Origin: Caecitellus pseudoparvulus
Taxonomy: Eukaryota; Bigyra: Bicosoecida
Direction of reading: 5' to 3'
Assembly: GCA_965644315.1 (NCBI GenBank)
Contig: CBFFRQ010000020.1
Span: 1 to 64,000, forward strand
Length of the DNA: 64,000 bases
Below the pieces are notes generated by a model, which was not told the origin of the DNA, ran no database searches, and saw nothing but the letters and a program-made list of their open reading frames with translations. Below are positions 19,531 through 27,952 of the stretch, piece by piece; position 1 is the stretch's first letter, and each line of letters begins with the position of its first letter. A program made the translations under genes and the position numbers.

Positions 19531-20332
19531 TTACCAGGGAAGTGGACTTGCCTTGATGGCATCTGTGAAGGTGCCGTTGTCACTCTCCTTCAGACCAGCT
19601 GTGTGCCGGATGATGGCTGCCGCGCTGTCTGCCGGCGTCACTGGGGCACGTTCGCCGCCCATATCCGTCGCAACCCACCCAGGATGCACGGCGGAAACAA
19701 TGGTGCCCTTTGGTCCCTTCCCAGCACCCGCCAGGCTGGGCAACTCTGCACCCAAGACAGCCACCGCCATGTTCAGAGCAGCCTTGGACATGCGGTAGCC
19801 GTACATGCCACCCGAGGACGTCTCACCGATGCTGCCCAGGATGCTGGAGACAAAGACAAGCTTGGCCCCGTCAGCAATCTTGCCAGCCTTGGCAAGCGCC
19901 TGAGTCACTCGCACAGGCCCCACGGAGTTGACGTTGAGCTGCTGCAGCAGGTCACCCGGGGCGAGGGTGGGCAAGGAATCCTTCTTCAGCATACCCGCGT
20001 TGTTCACCACGACGTCAAACGGTGCCTGCTCCCCAAGTCCAGCTGCGAGCACGGCTTCCACACCATCGTCCCCCACATCCACGCCTTCCACAATGGCTGT
20101 GGGCGAGGCAGAGGTGAGCCCCTCTGATGACTTGCGGCACGCAGCTACAACTTCAACGTGTCCACTTTGCATCAACTGCTTCACCAGTTCGAGGCCTGTG
20201 AGGAGATCGCGGCATTGGAGGAGAGGGTGTGCCACTGAAACCCGCACGGAACTCGTTGCTGCTCCGCAACATACCGATTCCTCGGTTTGCGCCGGTCACG
20301 AGCCAGCGGGCAGTCTTGGTGGCAGCAGCCAT
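19531..20332 (-). CDS. Short-chain dehydrogenase/reductase (carbonyl-reductase / C-factor-like)
   Basis: Exons 20275-20332 and 19531-20195, split by a 79-nt intron (donor GTATGT), give 240 aa. The intron lies inside the nucleotide-binding glycine motif: VTGANRGIG in exon 1 is followed by LELVKQL in exon 2. Other SDR hallmarks are present: DVVVNNAGML, the catalytic Ser in VFVSSILGS, the Tyr-x-x-x-Lys pair in YGYRMSKAALN, and VHPGWVATDMGG after strand six. The last two features are typical of the sniffer/C-factor/carbonyl-reductase group, NAD(P)H-dependent and generally cytosolic. The length is normal for the family. The substrate cannot be predicted. It is divergently arranged with the NHL/IQ gene. 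Confidence 0.9.
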
Positions 20333-20689
20333 TGTGCATTCAATGAAAATCTCACCTGTGAACAAAAGGTATGCAAGGCAATGCTCAGGTGCAATCAGCT
20401 TGGGCGCCAGCTGTAATGACGTGTTGTGTGGGTGTCAATTACCGCACCCCGCCATTCGGGCGCAGGCAGCAACGCACAGAACTTGCAGGAGTGCAGAAGT
20501 GAGGAGTGGCGGCGCAAAGTGCATGTTCAAGAGTGTGAGGTCTTGTGGTCTGGAGTAATTGTTCGCAGCTTACTTTTGCCGCAAGCTGCGCGAGAGCAGG
20601 CGCCGGCCCGCTTTGCACCGCGTGCGTGCAGAGCCACCTGCTGTCACAAAACGCGTATAAAGAACACGACAAGGAGACACGCCTTCACA
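20333..20689. promoter_or_regulatory. Divergent intergenic region (SDR / NHL-IQ gene)
   Basis: A 357-bp region with a TATAAAG near its right end. No coding feature is supported. Confidence 0.45.
20656..20662 (+). promoter_or_regulatory. TATA-like box before the NHL/IQ gene
   Basis: TATAAAG lies 27 bp upstream of the ATG at 20690. If functional it implies a leader of only a few nucleotides. A similar ATTAAAG lies 21 bp before the CFAP91 start, so the motif may have another role. Confidence 0.3.
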
Positions 20690-23600
20690 ATGGCGTACTC
20701 TGCAGCTGCTGCCCTTGGCGGCGGCTTTGCTTTGGCCGCGCGAGATGACACACTGGTCGTGCTGGACCAGCGCGGTTCGCCTGTCGCGTTGCTCGATGTG
20801 AAGGAGTGCTGCGACGACAGTGGAGGACCGTTGGAGCTCCCTAAACAGGCGAATATTGTGTCAATTGACGCACGGGATGAGCTGGTCCTTCTGGCAGACA
20901 CGGGAAACTTCTGCGCCTTGTTGCTACGATCCACGGAAGGGGTGTCGTTTTCAGATTCAACTTCCGCACCCCAGCAGTGGCTGTCCTCCTTGCAGGTCAA
21001 GCACACCTTGTTCGACGCGTTCAATGGGTACCATGCTGATGACGGCGAAGGGGCCTTTCTCTGCCCCGGAGGCGTTAGCATCTCAGCAGGGAAGCTTCTT
21101 CTGTGCGTTGACAAGGATGGGCACCGCGTCAACGTGTACGATGCCCGAGATGGGGAACTAGTCACCACCATTGGCGAGGGGTTTGGCTCGCGTGAGGGCG
21201 AGTTTCACTCCCCCACAGATGTCGCGTATCTGGAGCAAGGGCTCCTGGCTGTCGCAGACACGGGCAATGCCCGCATCCAGCTGTACAGACTCGCGCAGGC
21301 TGAGGACAGCGTGGACGACAGCTCCGAAGGCGCCGATGAGGCAGTCTTTGTCGCCACCCTGCAGCCGGCTGATGATACGGGGTCGCTTCTCTGCGAGCAT
21401 CCGACTTCGGTGGCCTTTGGGGGCCCAGGCCGCCTGCTCGTGGCGTGTCCATCCGCTCAGGGTCTGATCTTTGTGGACCATGCAGGCGGCCACAGTGGCA
21501 CACTCTTCACCGCTACCAACGGCGCCCCCATCGTTGCGCCCTCGGCAGTGCGTGTGGCAGGTACGGAAGTAGTGGCCCTGACTGATGCAGGGCCTGTGAG
21601 GGCAACGCTGCCTGCGCTACCGCAGTCGCCAGGCTCTGGTGAGGCCAGTATCGATCCGTTCGCGTCGGACTCTGACCACTCCTTCCTGGCTCCCTCCCCA
21701 GCCCAAGCCGACTCCAGTGGCCCTCAAGCTGTTGCTTTGGGCAATACAGATGCAGCCGCCGCCCTCATCGCCCAAATGGAAGACGACACGTGGAGTGAAA
21801 GCTCATCTGCCAGCGCGGGGTCTCACCACGAGGCTGTGGTCTCCAGGCAGCAAGATGCCGCCGCCACCCGCATCCAGCATGCATACAGAGCATACGCATA
21901 TCGAAAGCGAGCATATGCCTCGGCGGATGCTCAGCGACGTAGAGCAGCTGAGGAGGAGGCTGCAGCTCGGCGTGCAGCTGAGGAGGAGGCTGCAGCACGG
22001 CGCGCAGCTGAGGAGGAGGCTGCAGCTCGGCGCGCAGCTGAGGAGGAGGCTGCAGCACGGCGTGCAGCTGAGGAGGAGGCTGCAGCACGGCGCGCAGCTG
22101 AGGAGGAGGCTGCAGCTCGGCGCGCAGCTGAGGAGGAGGCCGCAGCTCGGCGCGCAGCTGAGGAGGAGGCCGCAGCTCGGCGTGCAGCTGAGGAGGAGGC
22201 TGCAGCACGGCGCGCAGCTGAGGAGGAGGCTGCAGCACGGCGTGCAGCTGAGGAGGAGGCTGCAGCTCGGCGTGCAGCTGAGGAGGAGGCTGCAGCACGG
22301 CGTGCAGCTGAGGAGGAGGCTGCAGCACGGCGTGCAGCTGAGGAGGAGGCTGCAGCTCGGCGCGCAGCTGAGGAGGAGGCTGCAGCACGGCGTGCAGCTG
22401 AGGAGGAGGCTGCAGCTCGGCGCGCAGCTGAGGAGGAGGCTGCAGCTCGGCGTGCAGCTGAGGAGGAGGCTGCAGCAAGAAGCATTCAAATCGCCCTTCG
22501 CACTTCATTGCACAGACGTCAGGCACGAAGGAAGCCACTTGGCGGAATCTCTGAAGATGAAGAAGCTGAGGCTGCTGTGCTGCTTGGGGCGACGAAGCCG
22601 GCACATGCTCTGCCTTTGGCGGACGACTCCGATTCAGACAGTGTGGACCCGTTCCCTTCAGCTCGGACTTCGCCGAGGCAGTCAAGGGACTCACCACGCG
22701 AGGTGAAGCAGTCTGCCCGCTCATCTGTCTTCGAGCCACCCGTGTTGTCTGACTCAGGCACCGAGGACGCTGGGAGCAGGCACCAAGGCAGTCCTTCGCA
22801 GGGCCCGGGCACTGCGCGCAGCGAGTCCCTCGGCTCCCCCGCCACGCCTGTGGAGGCAGCGGTGCGCATACAACGGACCTACCGTAAGCATCGAGGGGGC
22901 ACAGCACCTGCACGCGGTGCTGGCGGGCCAGGCGGCCACTCTCCCCCCCATCCAACATCCCCACGAGCGGCGCTTGTGCCCTACTCGGCGACGGACACGG
23001 TAGGCTCGGTGGTGGACCGGCACGACCACCTCCGAGCAGGGTTTGCAACGCCTGAACAAAAGGCTGAACACACTGCTTCAGCTCTGGACGGAGACACTGC
23101 GGCCACGGTGATCCAGAGCCGGCTCAGGGGGTGGCAGACTCGCTCCACCCTGCGGAAGCACTTGGCATCGCCCGACAGCAAGTTAGACTTGCGCAGCTCT
23201 GCGCGGGCGAACAGTTTGCGGGCATGGGAGACGGCAGAGTCTCGCACGTCCCTTCCACCGGTGCACGGCCCCGGCGGAGCGGCGTCCTTGGCCCTCGTCC
23301 CGCCGGACATCGCCGCCACGATGGGGGAGGGCATGCTGCGGCGCCTGCACGACCTGCCGCCCGACCTGGCGGCAGTAGTCATCGCATCTCACGCGGCGAC
23401 ACACAACAAGAAGAGCGCTCGGCGCAAGGCCAGGAGTCCTAGTTCGCCTGCCGTCGGGCGGGGCAGCGTGGCGCTGGACGTGGCACAGGATGTCGCACAG
23501 CTGCAAGCCGAGGTGGACAAGGTGCAGCAGGAGCTGCAGGTGGTGCGCAGGCAGTCCAGTGAATTGACAGAAGAGCTGGCTGCTTTGTCAGAGGCGCAGG

Positions 23601-24343
23601 CAGCAGGGCTCCAGCCCCCTCCGCCGCGCGCCAAGCGTCGACCGAGCGCACCCAAGCGCAGCCCTGCCAGCCGCAATCGCAAGCGACAAAGCAGTCCCAG
23701 CCGACGCTCTGCCAGAAGAAGCAGCCCTGCTGCACACTCACCGGGAGCAAAACCCGCGCCAGCAATAGCTGCCTTGCCTCTGCACCTGGCGCCAGAGGAT
23801 GTGCCTGCGACGCCTGACTATTCTGGCGTCGTGGACGCCATGTGGCTGGAGGACCGCATCCTGCAGCTGCGCAGCCGCGTCTCCTTGCTGCAAGACGAGG
23901 AGAGGCAAGGGGCATGGCACGCCGGCCACGAGGTCATTGACGACGTCGCTGCTGGAGCACGCGAGCTCCTCAGTGCCCTGGCTGCCACCTTCCCCTCCTT
24001 GGTGCAGGCGGTGCAAGCAGGCACGACGCCGTCAGAGGCACGGGCCAGCGCAGACATCGCTGCAGCCAGGCAGGCGTGCCAGACAGAAGAAGAGGTGGTG
24101 GAGGCACTGCAGGCCCTGCTGCAGACAGACCCACACCCGTCGGAGCGGTCTTCGGCGGCGGAGGTGGAGGCTGAGCTTCAAGATGTCTTGTCGGCCATCA
24201 GCGCCACGCAGGCACAGATACATGAGGCTCAAGCAGCTCTGCGCAGTGCTGAGGAAGAGGCCCAAACCACACGGAGTCAAGCGGACGCCCTGCTTGCCCG
24301 CAGGGCACGCCTGCGCGTCACGCTCAAAGAGGCGAAGCAGTAG
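20690..24343 (+). CDS. NHL-repeat protein with IQ motifs, 10-residue repeat rod and coiled coils
   Basis: A single-exon gene of 1217 aa starting at ATG 20690. Residues about 20-330 form NHL/beta-propeller-like blades, such as FHSPTDVAYLEQGLLAVADT followed by GNARIQLYRL, the classic NHL ending. IQ (calmodulin-binding) motifs follow near residues 391 (AATRIQHAYRAYAYRKR), 598 (ARSIQIALRTSLHRR), 724 (AAVRIQRTYRKHR) and 803 (AATVIQSRLRGWQTR). Between the first two lies an 18-copy R-R-A-A-E-E-E-A-A-A rod, predicted as a rigid charged single alpha-helix. Serine/arginine-rich linkers precede coiled coils near 937-965 and 1160-1217. The layout suggests a calmodulin-regulated cytoskeletal or ciliary scaffold, but I recognise no named orthologue. 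Its last 20 nt overlap the end of the neighbouring minus-strand gene. Confidence 0.8.
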   Translation: MAYSAAAALGGGFALAARDDTLVVLDQRGSPVALLDVKECCDDSGGPLELPKQANIVSIDARDELVLLADTGNFCALLLRSTEGVSFSDSTSAPQQWLSSLQVKHTLFDAFNGYHADDGEGAFLCPGGVSISAGKLLLCVDKDGHRVNVYDARDGELVTTIGEGFGSREGEFHSPTDVAYLEQGLLAVADTGNARIQLYRLAQAEDSVDDSSEGADEAVFVATLQPADDTGSLLCEHPTSVAFGGPGRLLVACPSAQGLIFVDHAGGHSGTLFTATNGAPIVAPSAVRVAGTEVVALTDAGPVRATLPALPQSPGSGEASIDPFASDSDHSFLAPSPAQADSSGPQAVALGNTDAAAALIAQMEDDTWSESSSASAGSHHEAVVSRQQDAAATRIQHAYRAYAYRKRAYASADAQRRRAAEEEAAARRAAEEEAAARRAAEEEAAARRAAEEEAAARRAAEEEAAARRAAEEEAAARRAAEEEAAARRAAEEEAAARRAAEEEAAARRAAEEEAAARRAAEEEAAARRAAEEEAAARRAAEEEAAARRAAEEEAAARRAAEEEAAARRAAEEEAAARRAAEEEAAARRAAEEEAAARSIQIALRTSLHRRQARRKPLGGISEDEEAEAAVLLGATKPAHALPLADDSDSDSVDPFPSARTSPRQSRDSPREVKQSARSSVFEPPVLSDSGTEDAGSRHQGSPSQGPGTARSESLGSPATPVEAAVRIQRTYRKHRGGTAPARGAGGPGGHSPPHPTSPRAALVPYSATDTVGSVVDRHDHLRAGFATPEQKAEHTASALDGDTAATVIQSRLRGWQTRSTLRKHLASPDSKLDLRSSARANSLRAWETAESRTSLPPVHGPGGAASLALVPPDIAATMGEGMLRRLHDLPPDLAAVVIASHAATHNKKSARRKARSPSSPAVGRGSVALDVAQDVAQLQAEVDKVQQELQVVRRQSSELTEELAALSEAQAAGLQPPPPRAKRRPSAPKRSPASRNRKRQSSPSRRSARRSSPAAHSPGAKPAPAIAALPLHLAPEDVPATPDYSGVVDAMWLEDRILQLRSRVSLLQDEERQGAWHAGHEVIDDVAAGARELLSALAATFPSLVQAVQAGTTPSEARASADIAAARQACQTEEEVVEALQALLQTDPHPSERSSAAEVEAELQDVLSAISATQAQIHEAQAALRSAEEEAQTTRSQADALLARRARLRVTLKEAKQ
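21941..22480 (+). repeat. 18 tandem copies of a 30-bp unit (coding)
   Basis: 540 bp made of 18 contiguous 30-bp units, each encoding R-R-A-A-E-E-E-A-A-A in register with the gene. Apart from the first and last units the differences are at third codon positions (CGT/CGC, GCT/GCC, GCA/GCT), so nearly all are synonymous. The array is stop-free in several other frames on both strands, which creates long spurious reading frames. Confidence 0.95.
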
Positions 24344-24878
24344 CGCCGGCCTGCACCAGGAGGTGACCAAGCCAGATGCCCAGCGCAGCGAGCAGGGCAG
24401 CTGCCACGGCGAGGGTTGCGAAGCCACGTGGAGTAGCCATGACTCCGTACGGCCACTGGCCTTGCCAGCGGTGCATGACGATGGCCCAGAGCAGAAAGGC
24501 GCCCAAAGCACCTGCGACGAGCTGCGAGGCATGTGCGACGCAGTGCGGTGCTGGTGCCCAGTGCCCACCCATATGAAGAAGCGCCAACAAGGCAGCACTG
24601 CCGCCGTGTCTGAGGATGTTGTCCGCGTCAATCTGAGAGTGGGGTGCTTTGGGATCGTATGCTACGCCCCAATAAGCCACGCCAGCCACGAAGGACATGG
24701 AAAACGCGGCCAGCGTGAGTGTGCAGCTTGGCTGGCCCAAAGCGCTCAGGGTTGCTGCGAGGGTGGCTGCGATGTACGCCCAGCCAGTGAAGAAGGCAAA
24801 GCAGTAGAAAGGACCCATAACCGCCAGCCTGCGCAGCTGGCCTGCCCACAGGACTAAGGCAATTGTGCAGGCCAACAT
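24324..24878 (-). CDS. AIG1/FAR-17a (ADTRP)-like multi-pass membrane protein
   Basis: 184 aa from ATG 24878, with five or six hydrophobic spans. The order of features follows the AIG1/ADTRP family: a first span before FYCFAFFTGWAYIAATLAAT, matching the family's W-K-F-L-T-F segment with its threonine; AGVAYWGVAYDP after span three; a histidine in ADNILRHGGSAALLAL; and VMHRWQGQWPYGVM before the last span, matching W-x-x-x-x-G-x-W-x-Y-P. AIG1 and ADTRP are intramembrane threonine hydrolases that cleave fatty-acid esters of hydroxy fatty acids. The candidate Thr and His are both present. The assignment is by motif order, and overall similarity is modest. The stop codon region overlaps the NHL/IQ gene by 20 bp, tail to tail. 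Confidence 0.55.
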   Translation of the reverse strand: MLACTIALVLWAGQLRRLAVMGPFYCFAFFTGWAYIAATLAATLSALGQPSCTLTLAAFSMSFVAGVAYWGVAYDPKAPHSQIDADNILRHGGSAALLALLHMGGHWAPAPHCVAHASQLVAGALGAFLLWAIVMHRWQGQWPYGVMATPRGFATLAVAAALLAALGIWLGHLLVQAGATASPL

Positions 24879-25312
24879 TGTGCGGAAATTGATTGTTGCA
24901 CTTTCACCGCAAGGCAGGCAGCGCCGATTGCTCGCGAGCCGAAGCGACAGCCACAAAGCCAGTGTGAAACTGGGATGCTCTTAAAGTCCGCGTGCAGGGG
25001 GGGTGTTGGATTTGCTGTCTGCGTTCGGCAGAGTGATGAGTGCAGCGGTCCCGCAGTACACAGGAGAGTCCAGACTGCCGTTGATTAGGCACAACTCGAC
25101 AGTCCGAGAAAAACGAAAATGCGCAACCTTCGTGTGTCAGTTGCGAGCCGGGTTCCCACAGGAGCGTGCCTGCTTCCTGGCAGAGCGTGGCGTCTCGCGC
25201 AGCACTGCACCTCAGCTTGCCCTGCTTCGCTGAGCCACACTTGACACGGCACGGCTGTAGGGGCATAGACCCTTCGATTTCAGCATTAAAGAAGTAGTTT
25301 GGGCCAGGAGTC
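24879..25312. promoter_or_regulatory. Divergent intergenic region (AIG1-like / CFAP91)
   Basis: A 434-bp region between divergent starts, with ATTAAAG at 25285-25291 close to the CFAP91 ATG. Nothing else is recognised. Confidence 0.4.
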
Positions 25313-27816
25313 ATGGCGGGGAGGGCCGTTGTCCAGCAGAACCGGCGCTATGACCACTTGTATGGTGCGGATTTGCGCAGCTGCTGATCTTTCATCGCGG
25401 GCCGGCACACACGCTTCCCGCTGCCCCGCCCCAGATCCCACCTACCAGACCTCGAGCTCCAAGCAGTTCTATCGCAGTTCCCAGTCAGCAGCGTTCTCTG
25501 GGATTGTGCGTGCCTCGCAGCCCTGTGCGTTGTCCACAGAAGCTCACCATTCGCCTCCGTCTGCAGAGCCGAGTGCCCGATCGAGCTAACCTTTTCTCTG
25601 AAGTGGGGCACAAGCCCCGGGCAACCTTCCGCTTCAAGGACAAAGCCGAAGTCCCAGGGCATGTCACGCAGCGGTTTGTCCCTGAGCAGCATGCCCGCGC
25701 CCCGCCCAGTGGCGTGGATCTGGACACTGTCGCGTCAGGCCCGGACCGCCTGAAGTTCTACAAGCGACCTGCGGTGGCCGCTGTCTCCTCCCTGCCAGCC
25801 ACGCTTGTCCTGGACAAGAACCCGCCGACGGCCACCCTTCCCTCCTCAGGGGCAGCCGCCACGGGCGGTGCAGGGGCAGGCGGTGCAGCGAGTTCAGGCC
25901 GCCTGGCAGGCAGCGCCTCTCGTCGCCGCCGCCGCAATAAGGCCCTGAAGGACACATCCCTGGGGGAGACCATGTCTGCGAGCCAGCCAGGCTCTGTGCC
26001 AGGCACGGTGGACGTGGGCGTGCAGAGCATGTACCGTGACGGCGAGGCCCAGACGGACGCCTACACGCCCGACTTCGTTCTCAAGGCAGGTGACGACCCA
26101 GAGGTGCTGCACCTGGCCCACTTGCACAGCGAAGGCAGCGTGGGGGCTCGCCTTCCTGTGGGCGTCGCAGAAGTGGAGTATATTGAGGAGATGCGTGAGC
26201 GGCGGCAGCTGGAGGCGTCCCTTCCCCCGCTGACAGACGAGGCTTCCTTCATTCACCGGAAGCGGCTCATGGAGGAACTGGAGTTGCGTGCGTGGACGTG
26301 GCACGAGGCAGAGGTGGACGCAGAGGGTGAGAGGCGTGTGGCGGCGGTGCTGGACGCGGTGGCTGCCCGGGAGGCAGCGCGGGAGTGGGTGTCAGAGCAG
26401 CGAGCTCAGAGTGTGCGGGAGCGCGTGGAAGCAGACAAGGCCGCCGCCATCGCCAAGATCCAAAAGCGCCGCATCAAGACCCTGCGCAAGGCGAGCAAGG
26501 CGCGGGCCGTGCACGAGGAGTATGTCGACGCCATCACAGGCACTGGCTCTGCGGGTGTCGGCGTGGCGGGCGGAGGAGCGCGCAGTCGAGGCAAGCGGTC
26601 CCAGCGCGACATCATCGGCGAATATGCAGACTACTCCAGCAAGGTGTACGCGCCCGTGTCCCGGGTGGGCCAGGGGCCTGGGGCTGGCGGCATGGATGAG
26701 GGTGCCCAGTTCCGTGTCGAGGCGCATGTCGGGGACACCACCACCTTCACTGCCCTGGCCACTGTGGAGGCGACCTTGAAGCCAAGCACGCTGCGCGCCA
26801 GCACTCGCCCGCCCGCGCCCAAAGCCGCCAAGTCGGCGGCTGAGCGCGCCGACGAGGCCGTCGGTAGGGACTTGGCCCGAGTGCACGGCATGCTGCGCGG
26901 AGCCAAGGCTGGGCTTGCGAGTGGTCGCAGTGCAGCTGCCGCCACAGTGCCCACAGGCACCACGCCAGGCGGACGTGTGAACGTGCCATTGCCTGCAAGT
27001 TCCCTGGAGCGCGAAGACATCCCCCAGTGGCGGCGGCCGAAGGTGCGCGTGCAGAGACCCAGCACGCCAACATTTGACGACGAAGACGAAGGCGAAGCTC
27101 AAGATGATCTGTCCAACGCTGTGCTGCTGCTGCAGAAGCTGCTGCGTGGCCGAGCAGTGCAGAACATGATGTTCGAAGGCAAAGAGCGGCGGCTTGAGCT
27201 CATCAAGGAGATGCGCCAAGACTTGCTCAATGCTGCAGAGCTGGCTGAAGTGCAGGCAGCTGAGGATGCAAGGCGCGCAGAGGTTGCTGTGCGCATTGCA
27301 GAGGCAGCAGCCGTGGACACAGCCACTGGTGAGGTGGCATCTGCGACATTGGATTTCTTGTCCAAGGAGTTGGTGCGTCGAGGTGAAATGGAGCGTGTGA
27401 ACGCTGTCGTGAGGTACGCTGAAGAGACCCGGCGAACTCGGGAAGCCGAAGAAGGCGGGCGACGCCAGGCAGAGGAAGCGCTCCGTGCCAAAGCTGATGA
27501 AGTGCAGCGACAAGTCCATGCTGTGCACTCCCAGGTGGCACGGGGGGTTGTGTCGTCAGCGGTTGCTGCGGCCCTGGAGGCGGTCGCCTCTGCAGCGGCG
27601 CACGAAGTGGTCGCCAAAGAATCTGCAGCTGCAACTGACCATGCTGCCTCGGCCCCAGCGACAGCTGTCGTAGGCCAGCTGGTGGCAGGAGTTGTTGTCC
27701 CTGAAGCAGCACGACGGGCAGACGCGGCGCTGCATGGGCCTGCAGCAGGTGATGAAGACACTGCCGCCTCTGATGCCGCCACGGCTGCCTTTTCCGCAGC
27801 ACTTGGCAAGAAGTGA
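25313..27816 (+). CDS. CFAP91: CFAP91 (MAATS1/AAT1) flagellar protein
   Basis: Three exons, 25313-25364, 25435-25505 and 25567-27816, with introns of 70 and 61 nt (donors GTGCGG and GTGCGT), give 790 aa. Splicing recreates the family N-terminus RRYDHLYDPTYQTSS, then FRFKDKAEVPGHV. The CFAP91 core follows: VGVQSMYRDGEAQTDAYTPD (about residue 187), PEVLHLAHL (about 221), GVAEVEYIEEMRERRQLEA, LPPLTDEASF, a long helical stretch with AAIAKIQKRRIKTLRK, and GEYADYSSKVYAPVSR (about 390). Only the last part, Ala/Glu-rich coiled coil, is poorly conserved. CFAP91 links radial spokes and the calmodulin- and spoke-associated complex to axonemal doublets, so the organism builds motile flagella. The stop lies 136 bp from the convergent giant gene. 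Confidence 0.92.
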
Positions 27817-27952
27817 GCGTGGCAGTCAAAATGAACACTGCATTCAGAAAGGTTCAACCTCGTGCACCGCAAACGGGCGGTGTCGAGGTCGATTGGAGAG
27901 CGATCAACAGTTCACGCATGGTGCAATGCAGACGGCGATTCTTGGCGCTGCA

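Noticed and set aside
21941-22480. Possible CRISPR array
   Set aside because: The units are contiguous with no spacers and encode an in-frame decapeptide.
21765-23048. Long open frames on the minus strand and in other plus frames across the repeat array
   Set aside because: The 30-bp unit has no stop in several frames, so every frame is open there by construction. Only the NHL/IQ frame extends into conserved sequence on both sides.
25506-25539. Shorter 34-nt version of CFAP91 intron 2
   Set aside because: The acceptor at 25566 gives a normal 61-nt intron and rejoins the conserved coding frame exactly.
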